From NCBI GenBank assembly GCA_001936135.1, contig CP012819.1, positions 868,001-932,000 on the forward strand: a stretch of DNA of 64,000 nucleotides, read 5' to 3'. A program made the position numbers and the translations under genes. The DNA is from Saccharomycopsis fibuligera x Saccharomycopsis cf. fibuligera. Lineage: Eukaryota > Ascomycota > Saccharomycetes > Ascoideales > Saccharomycopsidaceae. This document shows, in pieces, positions 20,556 to 30,565 of this stretch; position 1 is the stretch's first letter, and the number at the start of each line of letters is the position of its first letter. Below the pieces are notes generated by a model. It had not been told where the DNA came from, searched no databases, and saw only the letters and a list, made by a program, of their open reading frames with translations.

Positions 20556-21342
20556 TTTATCTTGTATTATTGGATTATGATGTATGGCACTTGCTTATGC
20601 GGAATTTTAAAGTCAATTGATTACTAAAAATTGTTGAAAACTAAAAATTTGTGCTTTGTTATCAAAACGATACAATATATATTTTTGGTAACTGTGGTTA
20701 GCGATTTGCTTTGAGATAGGATTTGTCAAAATTGAAGATGTTGATTAAAAAGATAACGTAAATTGTCTTCTAAAAGACGTCTTTTTTTTATTTCTTTTTA
20801 TTCCAGTAGTGCAATCAAAGCAAGTTTATTTGTAATTTGTATGTTATATGACAACATCAATGTTAAAAATTGATGGCCGATGGCGTATCTTCAAAAATAT
20901 TTTGATTTTCTTTGGCTTCACTTTAATTTGGCGGAGTAATGGAGAAGCAGAAAACCGGCTCCGTGCATGGGAATTTCTATCTGCGATTTCCGGGGGCAAG
21001 TATGAAGATACCGGTGGTTCCAATATCATGGATAATAACAGTTTGGTTCTTTACAACAGTCTCGACAGAATATAGGCTCTGACTACAACAGCTAGAATAA
21101 AACGTATTATCCCTATATAGGTCGTGTATAAGTGCTAAAATATAAGAGCAACACACAAGGTAAACACTGTTGGAAAAGATTGGGAATAAAAATGAGGACA
21201 GCGGAGCTATTAAAGATTATGGTGACTATGTCTAAAACACTCGAACAAAAAAACCAAAGAAAACAATCAAGCAAAACAACAAAAGAAAATAAAAGAAAAT
21301 AAAAATATCAAGAAAGTATAAAACAGTTGTATAATACAATCG
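20556..21342. other. Intergenic region between RMD8 and KGD4
   Basis: About 790 bp, AT-rich, holding the KGD4 promoter and RMD8 3' flank. No gene supported; the short frames are without motifs. Confidence 0.55.
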
Positions 21343-23358
21343 TCAGTTAGTTGGATTATGCGAAATAATTCTATAACGGACAAAAATTTCTAAACAGGAA
21401 ACAAGCAAACTAATTCCAATGATAATAATAATGATCCAAGTGATTTTGTTCATATTAGACTCAGCAATGCTTTCTGAGATAACGTCAGTAAATTCTAAAA
21501 ACACTTTGCACCGATCATTAATAACTTCCACTCTTTCGTCAATCTCTAAGTAATCTCTAGCAGCTGTGTATAATGGGTTCAAACTTGGTTCAAATGACCA
21601 AAAAAATTCAGGCGTATCAAGAACATTAGAAGATAAATTAACATCGACTCGTAGTTTGAACAATTTACCTGATTTTCTTAATAATTGTTCTCGGTTTATA
21701 CCGAGCTGGCCAGTAAGGGCTAGAATTTTTGGCAATTTGGAGACAGAGTACAAAATTTCAGACATGCGCGATTCAAATCTGCAAAGTTTTGTGGACTGTG
21801 CAATTGCATGAGAAATTGACATTTTGATGAGATGATCTTCCGACTTTAGCGTAATCATATCATTATATATTCTTGGGATCGATGTTGACTTATCGTATTC
21901 GAAATGAAACTCTTCAGTTTCTATATCTTGTTCATGTATCTGGCCAATTAAAATATCATTTTCTTCAGTAGTGTCATCATCATATCTAGAAAAAGATAAA
22001 TCAGCCAAAACGTTTTCTTCTTGAGACTTGGTGAAGTTCCAAAACACAATCACCCCATAATTGAACAAAAATACTTCTGCATGATTGACTTGATGAATAC
22101 TGACCAGTTCACTGGTAGTGGCTGCTGCGCTGTCCTTGTAATTAAAGTATTGAGGCTCATATGGGTCAAAGTTATCTTCATCATTGTTTTTGAAGTCATT
22201 CACGTAATTATTGGCACCATCAGAACTATCAGAATTATTCCTACTTCCAACAGCATCTTCAAGAATATCTTCGCTAACAATAGATTCCGCTTGCTTATTA
22301 TCGTCTTGCACTTTCATTAACTCTTCATTTTCTTGTCCAGAATAATATTCAAAATGATAATCTCTTTGTTCGGACTTGTCAATGATCTCATCCACGTTTG
22401 CTTTCCCTACAGCATTCTTCAGATAAATATTTGACCTCACTCTGTATCCACTAACCCCATCTAATAATGGAAGCTGATAAGGCACATATAATACTTCATC
22501 GTACAACCTTGCAGATGCCTTATGAACTCTTTTCAAAAAACTCGCTGCTTTTTCTAAATTGATGGCATCTGAAATAAAATATGCAGTGACTCTTGGAAGC
22601 TCTTCTTTATTCCGATTGAGTTTTTTGATTTCAGCTTTTGCCTTACGAAATACTTTTTTGTTTTGAAAAACTGGAGTTTGTTTCTTCAGCAACACACCAC
22701 CAACTTTTTTGTAAAGTGATGGTGAATAATTAGGGGTGTGATGATGGTGGTCTGCCTCAGAGGCAATTATTTGCACATCATTATCATCACGTACATCAGT
22801 TCCCTGCTTTTTTCTTGCCATTTCTTCATCAACAAAATTTTCATTATCTGGAATGTAGACTAATTTTTGCGACGTTTTGGATGTTCTTGGTGGTAATGCC
22901 TGTATCAACGTTGGTACTGGTGGTCTTTCCTGCGAAGACTTCAACGCCCTGCGGCTAACCAAATTATTGGTTGTCCTTCTTCTAGATATTGAATCTGTTT
23001 GGGAGCCAACACTTACGTTAATTTCTTGATTGTGATTGTTGTTACTATGATAATGTGGAAGCATATCGGGATGACTTTCATTGAGCAGAGATGATGGTGG
23101 GCGTCTTCTCATGGCGGAAGGAATTTCACTAGCATTGGACAATATATTAGAAACAGAAATATTACTGAACTTTGTACCTCTATTCAGAGATAGCTTTTCG
23201 CCAGAGGACCTTGACCGATACGGTCTCTGGGGAACTTTGCCAGTTTGTGCAGCCCCAGCAAATGGAGCGGTAGACTTATTTGAAGACTGGTTTCTAACAT
23301 CAGTAACAAGAATGGATGGAGAGCGTTTAGCTGTGGACTTCCTCTGTGGCTCAGACAT
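21343..23358 (-). CDS. RMD8: Rmd8-type DUF155 membrane protein
   Basis: From the ATG at 23358 (MSEPQRKSTAKRS) the protein has 671 residues, close to S. cerevisiae Rmd8 (662). The N-terminal half is Ser/Arg/Asn-rich and disordered. The DUF155/RMND1 region begins around VTAYFISDAINLEKA and includes the hallmark AEVFLFNYGVIVFWNFTKSQ, then FEYDKSTSIPRIYNDMITL, KLRVDVNLSSNVLDTPEFFW and RVEVINDRCKVF. A single C-terminal membrane segment (ITWIIIIIIGISLLVSCLEI) closes it. Its biochemical role is unknown. An in-frame upstream ATG at 23568 would add 70 mostly basic residues. S. cerevisiae RMD8 (YFR048W) is adjacent to KGD4, as here. Confidence 0.88.
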   Translation of the reverse strand: MSEPQRKSTAKRSPSILVTDVRNQSSNKSTAPFAGAAQTGKVPQRPYRSRSSGEKLSLNRGTKFSNISVSNILSNASEIPSAMRRRPPSSLLNESHPDMLPHYHSNNNHNQEINVSVGSQTDSISRRRTTNNLVSRRALKSSQERPPVPTLIQALPPRTSKTSQKLVYIPDNENFVDEEMARKKQGTDVRDDNDVQIIASEADHHHHTPNYSPSLYKKVGGVLLKKQTPVFQNKKVFRKAKAEIKKLNRNKEELPRVTAYFISDAINLEKAASFLKRVHKASARLYDEVLYVPYQLPLLDGVSGYRVRSNIYLKNAVGKANVDEIIDKSEQRDYHFEYYSGQENEELMKVQDDNKQAESIVSEDILEDAVGSRNNSDSSDGANNYVNDFKNNDEDNFDPYEPQYFNYKDSAAATTSELVSIHQVNHAEVFLFNYGVIVFWNFTKSQEENVLADLSFSRYDDDTTEENDILIGQIHEQDIETEEFHFEYDKSTSIPRIYNDMITLKSEDHLIKMSISHAIAQSTKLCRFESRMSEILYSVSKLPKILALTGQLGINREQLLRKSGKLFKLRVDVNLSSNVLDTPEFFWSFEPSLNPLYTAARDYLEIDERVEVINDRCKVFLEFTDVISESIAESNMNKITWIIIIIIGISLLVSCLEIFVRYRIISHNPTN

Positions 23359-23713
23359 GTTTTGGAATGTGTTCAGATTTTTCGAAAGGCTCTGCTTTGC
23401 GTAGCACGCCTCTGTCTGGTAGTGAAGGACTAGAGAAAGTATATTAATAAGCTTGCACAAGCCTTTCCTGGTTATTGCATGACTTGCAATAAGAATAATT
23501 TTTGGTGATTCTCTTGTTTTTGCTGTTTTCGGGCGATGCGCAAAAAGCGCTCTTCGTGCAGTGCGCATAGCAGGCCATCAACCACTTTGGTGAAGCGCTG
23601 ACGTTGATCGAATCTCAGAAATGAATTAATTGCCAATTGCAAACAATAAGAAAAGGGAGCACATCGCTACCTACATCACCACAGTAAACATCCTCAGCAC
23701 CATTACCGCATCT
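23359..23713. promoter_or_regulatory. Divergent promoter region of RMD8 and the ankyrin gene
   Basis: 355 bp between the preferred starts. If RMD8 began at 23568 only 145 bp would remain, which favours the downstream RMD8 start or a second, longer isoform. No specific sites assigned. Confidence 0.45.
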
Positions 23714-24355
23714 ATGTCTGCTGAAAACCTCAAAGAAGAAGAAGAAGAAGGCGCCTCCTACAAGGAGCAGTTGCTAGACGCCAGCCGCCGTAACAACGAC
23801 AGTTTACTAAATACTATTTTTGAAGAGGTGGCAGATCCGGATAAGATTGCAAAGCTCATCAATGAAACCAAAGACCCATTGGGTAACACCCCGCTCCATC
23901 TATCAACACAATACGGTAACTACTCTGTGTTAGACTTGCTATTAGACCAAGAAGGAGTGGAGGTCGATCCGCAAAATAGACTCGATGACGAAACTCCTTT
24001 ACATTTTGCGGTGAAGTATACCTACGACGATTTCGAATACGGCAAGTTCTTGGTGGAGCTACTACTTGATGTTGGTGCTGACCCAAGAATAAAAAACAAG
24101 CACGGAGAAAAACCAGTGGATTTGATTAGAGGCGATGATAAAGAACATGAAGAGCTCAAGGATATTTTGGAGCAAGCTGAATACACCGCCTTGGTGTCGC
24201 AACATGCGGATAATAATGATGTAGTGGATAAGTTACAGAACTTGACGGTGACTGATGCCCAGGAAGTTGATGAAGGAGAAGAAAGTGGATCTGCCTCGCC
24301 GTCTGATTCTGAATCTGAAGACAAGGTTGAGACAGCCAGCAAGTCTGCCAAATGA
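23714..24355 (+). CDS. Small ankyrin-repeat protein (YGL242C-like)
   Basis: From the first good ATG (23714, MSAENLKEEEEE) the protein has 213 residues. The open frame extends upstream to 23630 only through a TTG. Ankyrin repeats are visible in the first two thirds: DPLGNTPLHLSTQYGNYSVLDLLL, DDETPLHFAVKYT and GADPRIKNKHGEKPVDL. The C-terminus is acidic and Ser-rich (SPSDSESED). The protein likely binds partners in cytosol or nucleus; no function is known. S. cerevisiae has similar small ankyrin proteins, YGL242C and YCR051W. Position beside KAP114 (YGL241W) and TAD1 (YGL243W) favours orthology with YGL242C. Confidence 0.88.
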   Translation: MSAENLKEEEEEGASYKEQLLDASRRNNDSLLNTIFEEVADPDKIAKLINETKDPLGNTPLHLSTQYGNYSVLDLLLDQEGVEVDPQNRLDDETPLHFAVKYTYDDFEYGKFLVELLLDVGADPRIKNKHGEKPVDLIRGDDKEHEELKDILEQAEYTALVSQHADNNDVVDKLQNLTVTDAQEVDEGEESGSASPSDSESEDKVETASKSAK

Positions 24356-25231
24356 GTGACTACTGGCTGAAATATTTTCAATGACTTAGATCTGTGATTC
24401 TGCATGATGACAGAAAGCAACAGGAATTAAACCTCTTTTTTCCTTTATCTCAAACTGAGCTTCACGCGGTATTCTGTTACTGCTTTGTCACACAACTCAA
24501 TATATACGCATACTGTTACATCCGTTTTCCTTAATTTTTTTATCTTATTATATATATTTGTCTATTTCTTTTGTTTTTGATGAATACATGGCCCTTGAGT
24601 TTTCCCGCTTTTCTGTCTTGCCCTGCTCCGTAGCGCATTCGTCACCCAATTGCAGCAGTCCGGTGTCTCCTTAGGCAGGATAACGCCAGATCTGATGGTT
24701 CGCTGTTAGCCTCAGGCTGTCTTCCTGGCAATGCAAACCGCGGTCAACACGAATATCCGACCGGTTTACAAAAACATCAACTTTTTCAATACTTTTATCT
24801 CCTATTTAAACACTAATCTTCTGCAAAACATCAAATCAACACCATCTAGGTTGACCCCTTGAGTGAATTTGCGCACTGGCATCACATGCACGCGCAGGTA
24901 ACCCTCTGCAGCCAATGCGCAGTTTTTTTCTATGAGTCTGGGAAATATTTTTCCCACTGAAAGGCGATTATACTGCGCTACAGGTTCATTGTAAAAGTGT
25001 GCTTTGTATCCCTTAGCACTTTAACATTGATACAATCTTCTGCTGAAAGAAGAACGTTCAATTTCATTGCTAATTGCAAATAGACGCACGGGAAATTGTT
25101 TTCTAAATTGGCGTGTGCCATCTTACCATACCTCTAGCATTGCTACCGTTTTTCCAGTGAGAGTGCACAGCACACAAGCGAATCAGATCAAAAGAAACTG
25201 TCATTGACTGTGTGAATATACGCGCTTTGAA
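24356..25231. other. Intergenic region upstream of KAP114
   Basis: 876 bp without a recognised gene. It has a T-rich first part and a more GC-balanced centre (24600-24780) that might hold promoter elements. Confidence 0.55.
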
Positions 25232-28200
25232 ATGGAAAACGCTATACTCGAGATCATTTACAAATCGCAATTACCTGATAACCAGGTAAGGTCTCAAGCA
25301 GAACGTGACTTTTTCAGCCTTACTAGCAAGGACCCTTCTGCTGTGTCCAATGCATTGACTAACATCAGTTTAAATAACGAATCGCCATCAGCGGTAAAGC
25401 AGTCGGCGCTTCTTTACCTAAAGAGAATTATTAGCTTGCACTGGTCCTTGGGCTTCGAAACTTTTGCGGGAAACCCAATAAATTTTGAAGTCAAAAGCTA
25501 TATTCGTTCTAGCTTGTTGAGATTGATCAGCGAAGCTGCCGATACCAAAATCAGAAATGCAGTTAGTAACATTATTGTGGTTATTGCTTTGGTTGATTTC
25601 CCAGATGAGTGGCCAGATTTGTTGAAACTGTTATACTCTCTTATTGACACTTCTAATCCAAACATATCTCAAAACTCAATGTTGGGTGGCTTGCATGTTT
25701 TGCATGAGCTTCTTGATGACTTGATTACCGATGAGCAGTTCTTTGAAGGATTTGTTGGTGTCAATACTTTGAACTATTGCATGAGCCTTTTAGCGGCTCC
25801 TACTGTGCCATCTACCGCTCCTGGCCAAAATGACAACAATAAATCATATGTACCTTTGATTATAAAAAATCAGGTTGCCCAATTATTGGAAATAGCTTTG
25901 AAGCAATTGCAGGGCCCCGAAGTCTTTTCAAATCCAAACAGAAGTCAAGTTGCCTCAACAATTTTGCCAAAAGCCCTTGACTTACTTTTATCATTAGTAA
26001 AAGAACAATACAACTATGCAGCTGAGATTGTTAGCAATAATATAAACATACTAAACATTGAAAATGTTCTTTTCGCGCAAAGGTTATACCAGATTTTGAC
26101 ATTTTTGGTGGACAACTTCAACAAGAGATTGTTCAATAACAATTTGAAAGGCCATATACAAGAAGTTCTTGTTAATCATTTAACGCATTTAAATAATTTC
26201 TACTATAATATCTTTGTTGCTTCTCAACATGAAGCGAACAGCGAAAAATTCATTGTTCACAACAAATCTGATGGTTTAGAGTCTCTGGACCCAGCAACCT
26301 CTTTGAAAGATTTGCTTATTCAAATAATTCAGCTTTTGGGAAGTCTTTCCGACCAATCAATTTCCTCAAAGCCTCAATTATTAGCCACATTACTAAACAG
26401 TTTTATAATACTAAACACTATACCATTTGAGACCTATGAATCTTACTTTGATAACTTCAATTTGTTTGTCACTGATGAAACAGAAATGTCTGGCCTGTTC
26501 TCAGTGAGAAATGCAGTCAGTGATTACTTGTCTGATCTTCCAACCAAAGATTCTAATGCATTTTTGTCTGCCACTCTTGATCTGTTAAATAGTCAGCAAC
26601 TTTCCAGCAGTTGGAGAAATAAAGAGTCTCTTTTAAGTATCTTAGAATCAATTTTTTTGAACGAGGACGACAATGACGACGATGATGATGGTGCCAATTT
26701 CCTTATATCCAATATCAATTTTGAGTCAGTTTTTAATACATTGCTCTCATTGTCTAATGACAGAAAAAACAATCCATCTGTTATTGCCAGATCAATTTTG
26801 ACAGTGGCCAAATTTCTTGAAAAATTTGGTAGTAAGTTGCCAAATTTTAACAATTTGTCATACAAAGCTTTGATCAACAATTTGAGCACAGCAGCCACCA
26901 TTAGAAATGATGAAATCGTTCAATCAGAAGGAGTTGCAGATGATCCGGAATTTGATAAGGAAAGCAATGACTCTTTGAAATTGATACAATCTGCTGCTTT
27001 AATTTCAATCACTTACTTCAACAACTTTATGAAGTTAAGCGATTCTAACTTACAGCATCAAGTACAAAAAATCTTGTACTTTTTGATTGACGAGGCAGAA
27101 GAAGATACGCCTGCAGTGCTATTAGAAGCATTGACGATTTCTATCAATATTGACTTGAAACATACTCAATCTTCAACTGACGACATTGCTCTTATATTTA
27201 AAATTGCTAGCGTTGATTTTTCAAATATCATGATTGTTCAAAGCGCCAAAGACAGTTTGGAGACATTACTTACTGATATTAGTGATAATGCATACTTGAA
27301 GCAATGTGAGTTTGCTTTGCCCTCATTGGTAGAAAGTTTGAATGAAAGTATTGATGATGGAAACAATGCAATCGAATACACTCCGAAACTCAACATGGCT
27401 CTTGAATTACTAAACATTTTCATTCAAAGCTGCCCATCACAACATGATTTGCCAGAATCATTATTCACTTTCATCTTTGCACCATTGAGCGGCTTGCTAA
27501 TCCAAGCCGTTGATGATCAAATTTTGCAAATTGGCGGTGAAGTGTTCAACACTGTTTTGGTCAACTCTAATGAAAAGTACTTTATTGATTACACAAGCAA
27601 TAGCACCGGCGAGAATGGTATCCATATAATTTTGAAGATTTTGGAGAAATTCTTGTCGCCGAAATTATCCGATAGTGCAGCAATGAATGTTGGCTCTATT
27701 GTTGTCAGTATTGTTCAAAAGTTTAATGAGCATTTGAGTCAATACATCCCGCAAATTTTGGAATCTGCTACAAGAAGATTAATCATCGCTCAACATACAA
27801 TTATTATTGAGAATTTGATCACTGTATTTTGCTATTTAGTTCTTTTGTCTCCTACTGAGACGTTAAACTTCTTGGGCTCATTAACTTTTGAAGTTACTTT
27901 GCCACCTAGCCCAGGAAGTCCAAGTATGGAGCCACAAAAAGTTACTCAGAATGGTATTGATGTGGTGTTACCAATCTGGCTTGATAGCTTCACCACTACC
28001 AGAGGATTTGAAAAAATTAAAAAGAATATTTTTGCCTTAGGTAAGATTTTCTTGCTTAATGATAGCAGAGTAGAAAACTTGATAGTCAGAGGTGATCTAG
28101 TACCTAACCAAGCTAACCCAGACCTTATCATTACCAGGTCAATGGCTAGGAAACTTCCTGCCACTTATACCCAAATTTCTGCCTCTTTAAAGATTTTGAA

Positions 28201-28528
28201 GCTTTTAATCCAGGAACTAAGCTTTCAACAACAACAGCCAGATCCTAACGAGTACGTCACTAGGGCTGCTGATGGGGGTGCTGGTGAAGATGATGGATGG
28301 GAAGATTTGGAAGATGTTGGTGTGGCAAACTTTAATAAACTTAAGTCATACGTGGATGAAGACAACGTTAAGTCTTCCCTCAATGATGAATCATCCCAGG
28401 ACTTGAGAGCTGTTTTGACTAATTTCCTTAAAGAATGTATACAAGCCAACGCTGAAAAGTTTGGCGGCTACTATGACCAATTAAATGACCAAGAAAAAAG
28501 AATTTTAACTGAAGTCATTGGGTTTTAA
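25232..28528 (+). CDS. KAP114: Importin-beta family karyopherin Kap114 (importin-9)
   Basis: A 1098-residue HEAT-repeat karyopherin. The N-terminal importin-beta (IBN) domain shows QAERDFFSLTSKDPSAVSNAL and SAVKQSALLYLKRIISLHW. The conserved DFPDEWPDLLKLLYSL follows near residue 130. An acidic loop (NEDDNDDDDDGANF) sits near residue 475. The C-terminus has the acidic DDGWEDLEDVG segment typical of importin-9/Kap114. It carries TBP and histones H2A-H2B into the nucleus and binds Ran-GTP at the N-terminus. It is somewhat longer than S. cerevisiae Kap114 (1004). TAD1 lies convergently downstream, matching YGL241W/YGL243W neighbours. Confidence 0.9.
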   Translation: MENAILEIIYKSQLPDNQVRSQAERDFFSLTSKDPSAVSNALTNISLNNESPSAVKQSALLYLKRIISLHWSLGFETFAGNPINFEVKSYIRSSLLRLISEAADTKIRNAVSNIIVVIALVDFPDEWPDLLKLLYSLIDTSNPNISQNSMLGGLHVLHELLDDLITDEQFFEGFVGVNTLNYCMSLLAAPTVPSTAPGQNDNNKSYVPLIIKNQVAQLLEIALKQLQGPEVFSNPNRSQVASTILPKALDLLLSLVKEQYNYAAEIVSNNINILNIENVLFAQRLYQILTFLVDNFNKRLFNNNLKGHIQEVLVNHLTHLNNFYYNIFVASQHEANSEKFIVHNKSDGLESLDPATSLKDLLIQIIQLLGSLSDQSISSKPQLLATLLNSFIILNTIPFETYESYFDNFNLFVTDETEMSGLFSVRNAVSDYLSDLPTKDSNAFLSATLDLLNSQQLSSSWRNKESLLSILESIFLNEDDNDDDDDGANFLISNINFESVFNTLLSLSNDRKNNPSVIARSILTVAKFLEKFGSKLPNFNNLSYKALINNLSTAATIRNDEIVQSEGVADDPEFDKESNDSLKLIQSAALISITYFNNFMKLSDSNLQHQVQKILYFLIDEAEEDTPAVLLEALTISINIDLKHTQSSTDDIALIFKIASVDFSNIMIVQSAKDSLETLLTDISDNAYLKQCEFALPSLVESLNESIDDGNNAIEYTPKLNMALELLNIFIQSCPSQHDLPESLFTFIFAPLSGLLIQAVDDQILQIGGEVFNTVLVNSNEKYFIDYTSNSTGENGIHIILKILEKFLSPKLSDSAAMNVGSIVVSIVQKFNEHLSQYIPQILESATRRLIIAQHTIIIENLITVFCYLVLLSPTETLNFLGSLTFEVTLPPSPGSPSMEPQKVTQNGIDVVLPIWLDSFTTTRGFEKIKKNIFALGKIFLLNDSRVENLIVRGDLVPNQANPDLIITRSMARKLPATYTQISASLKILKLLIQELSFQQQQPDPNEYVTRAADGGAGEDDGWEDLEDVGVANFNKLKSYVDEDNVKSSLNDESSQDLRAVLTNFLKECIQANAEKFGGYYDQLNDQEKRILTEVIGF

Positions 28529-28547
28529 AGTTAATTACGCAAAAATA

Positions 28548-28579
28548 TATACCTTCTTACAGTACGGTAAGAAGGTATA
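28548..28579. terminator. Perfect 13-bp hairpin between convergent KAP114 and TAD1
   Basis: Left arm 28548-28560 and right arm 28567-28579 (TATACCTTCTTAC and its exact complement) with a 6-base loop. It starts 19 bases after the KAP114 stop. It may help transcript 3' end formation for one or both genes; that role is inferred. Confidence 0.5.
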
Positions 28580-28687
28580 CCAATGCCATTTTGTCTTTCT
28601 ATTGTGTCAATTTCAACACTTATTTTATACTTCATAGATAATGCATATTTATTCAACCAACTAATCACCATTCCAGTAAGTACATAA

Positions 28688-30049
28688 TCAAAAGTTAATT
28701 TCAAAATTATCAACTGCGGTGGTAATCCATCCTTTTAGATGATCTCGAGCTAGCCATTTAGCCTTTTCTCGTTCTAAGTTTGCTCGTTTTATTGCGTTGT
28801 AGTCAGAAGTTTTACATCCAGCTTCACAAATATTGAGCTTAATCCATTCAACAATCTTCAGACTTGAAAATGCAAGATCGACTAGTTTTTGCCGTGATAT
28901 CATGGATGCACAGTGGTACAGAAGTGGCGCATTCTTTTTCGGTTTGCACCCAATTTTCACTCCACTATTTACCACTTCATGTACTATTAGCACAGATTTA
29001 TTCTTTTTGCTGTTTTGCTTGAGGTTTGTATTTGGTAATGACACATATACCGGGACGCATAAAATAGCGTCCATTGAAGGAACTTGATCTTTTGAATGCT
29101 TTGCAAAAGTAAATTTTTTATGAGTAGGCAAGATTTCAAAATAATTTAGCTTATATTCACTCTCTGCCGAACTGGGCCGTAATTTAAAACGGTCTTGAAA
29201 ACATGCTTTGATTGACTTTTCGCAAGCATAGTACTTGTCTTTCGGCAAAATAAGCCACTTTAGATAGCTTCTGCTTGGATTTATGAATAGCGATGTTATG
29301 GAGTTTAGAGTACCAAGGTACTGCTTGACAGTTAGCTTATCGGAACACGATTTGGATAGGGATACTAGTGAATCTGATCGACCTGGTTTTGTCCTCACGA
29401 AGCCCAGCCGCGTGAAATGTGCACGTCCTCTAATCATTGTTAGAGTACTGTCATTATCGTTAACATCGCTTTCATCTCGCGAATTTCTTTTTAACTTTTT
29501 GATTGGGGACTGCCATTCATCAACTGCTTCTCCCTTATTTTGTTTAATTTTCTCTCGAGTTTGCTCCAAGCTACAGTCGCCGCATGGTAATTCTGATATG
29601 TAGAGACCAAGTTTAACATCTTCCCTGATGGCATACTGATAAATGGTGGTTTGGTCATTATCCTGTTTTAGTATAGATGTCAGAAACTTCTCGTCAGCAT
29701 TTTCAGTGTTTTCAAGTATGAGTATTTCTTGAATCAAGTAGTAGTTGAACAACCTCAAAGCCAAAATTTCCGCATGAGAGTCATGAAGTGTTAGCCCCTT
29801 CGGTAAGCTTTTCTCAATTGTTACATCAGGAGTTGCTTTCACGCCAGTTGCCAAAGTGAGAACTTTTATTTCCGGGAAACTTCCACTATTCTGTGGCTCA
29901 GTAACCGCAATTACACTTGCAAGTACCGTCCATTCATCAATATTATTTGATCTCTTTTTGGGTTTACCTTTCCCATTTAAGCTGTTAAAACTTTTGAATA
30001 CGGCATCGGCAATAGTATCACCTATATTGTCATAATCTGTGGTTACCAT
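28688..30049 (-). CDS. TAD1: tRNA-specific adenosine deaminase 1 (A37 to inosine)
   Basis: A 453-residue ADAT1/Tad1 enzyme. Catalytic motif HAE sits at residues 92-94 in LHDSHAEILALR. The first zinc cysteine is in ELPCGDCSLEQ (155-159). The characteristic TKPGRSDS...SKSCSDKL segment with the second zinc Cys follows a Lys-rich insertion. The C-terminal domain includes LNSITSLFINPSRSYLKWLILP. Tad1 deaminates adenosine 37 of tRNA-Ala to inosine, later methylated. Length is near S. cerevisiae Tad1 (400). The ATG at 30049 has no competing upstream start. Neighbour KAP114 matches S. cerevisiae synteny (YGL243W/YGL241W). Confidence 0.93.
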   Translation of the reverse strand: MVTTDYDNIGDTIADAVFKSFNSLNGKGKPKKRSNNIDEWTVLASVIAVTEPQNSGSFPEIKVLTLATGVKATPDVTIEKSLPKGLTLHDSHAEILALRLFNYYLIQEILILENTENADEKFLTSILKQDNDQTTIYQYAIREDVKLGLYISELPCGDCSLEQTREKIKQNKGEAVDEWQSPIKKLKRNSRDESDVNDNDSTLTMIRGRAHFTRLGFVRTKPGRSDSLVSLSKSCSDKLTVKQYLGTLNSITSLFINPSRSYLKWLILPKDKYYACEKSIKACFQDRFKLRPSSAESEYKLNYFEILPTHKKFTFAKHSKDQVPSMDAILCVPVYVSLPNTNLKQNSKKNKSVLIVHEVVNSGVKIGCKPKKNAPLLYHCASMISRQKLVDLAFSSLKIVEWIKLNICEAGCKTSDYNAIKRANLEREKAKWLARDHLKGWITTAVDNFEINF

Positions 30050-30180
30050 TCGAATGTTAGTGAAACAAGCTAGTTAGTTAAAGGATAAAGATAACAGACA
30101 GCGGATGAGACAGTGTGGGGTAAAAAGGAAACAGTGATAATGTATTATCACAAAAATTACGATCAAGGAAATCCGCTTGC

Positions 30181-30215
<35 letters not shown>

Positions 30216-30565
30216 CGTTTTTCTCGTCTTTCAAAGAAACAACTGCAAGGCCTGTATTATAACCTTATCGAGATAATACTAACGATCATATACATGCTAA
30301 CAGGTTTTACTATTAGATTGAAAAGAAAAAAAAGATGTAACAGAAACCTACCAAGAGCTCCGGCGGAGCTACACTTTCAAGTAGGACTGGTCTTTGTTTG
30401 GTGCTTAATATCATCAGATCTTCAAGAGAAATTGTTGCCAAAATCTTTTTAACTAGCATAATGTTGCAACCATAATATACCAAGAAACGCTCTTCATTCT
30501 AGAATTTCTGTTAGAATAAAGTGATTGACACAGCAATCTCAAAATTTGTCAGCTACTTACACTGC
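30050..30565. other. TAD1 upstream region with a 34-T homopolymer
   Basis: The TAD1 promoter lies next to 30050. A run of 34 T residues occupies 30182-30215. A TACTAAC...CAG pair near 30278-30302 resembles an intron end but no exons fit it. No gene supported. Confidence 0.55.

Noticed and set aside
25232-28528. CUG-Ser genetic code
   Set aside because: CTG codons fall in hydrophobic helix positions in KAP114 and the Vps27-like protein, which fits leucine.
30278-30302. TACTAAC followed by CAG, resembling an intron end
   Set aside because: No upstream donor with a coding exon and no conserved frame after it.
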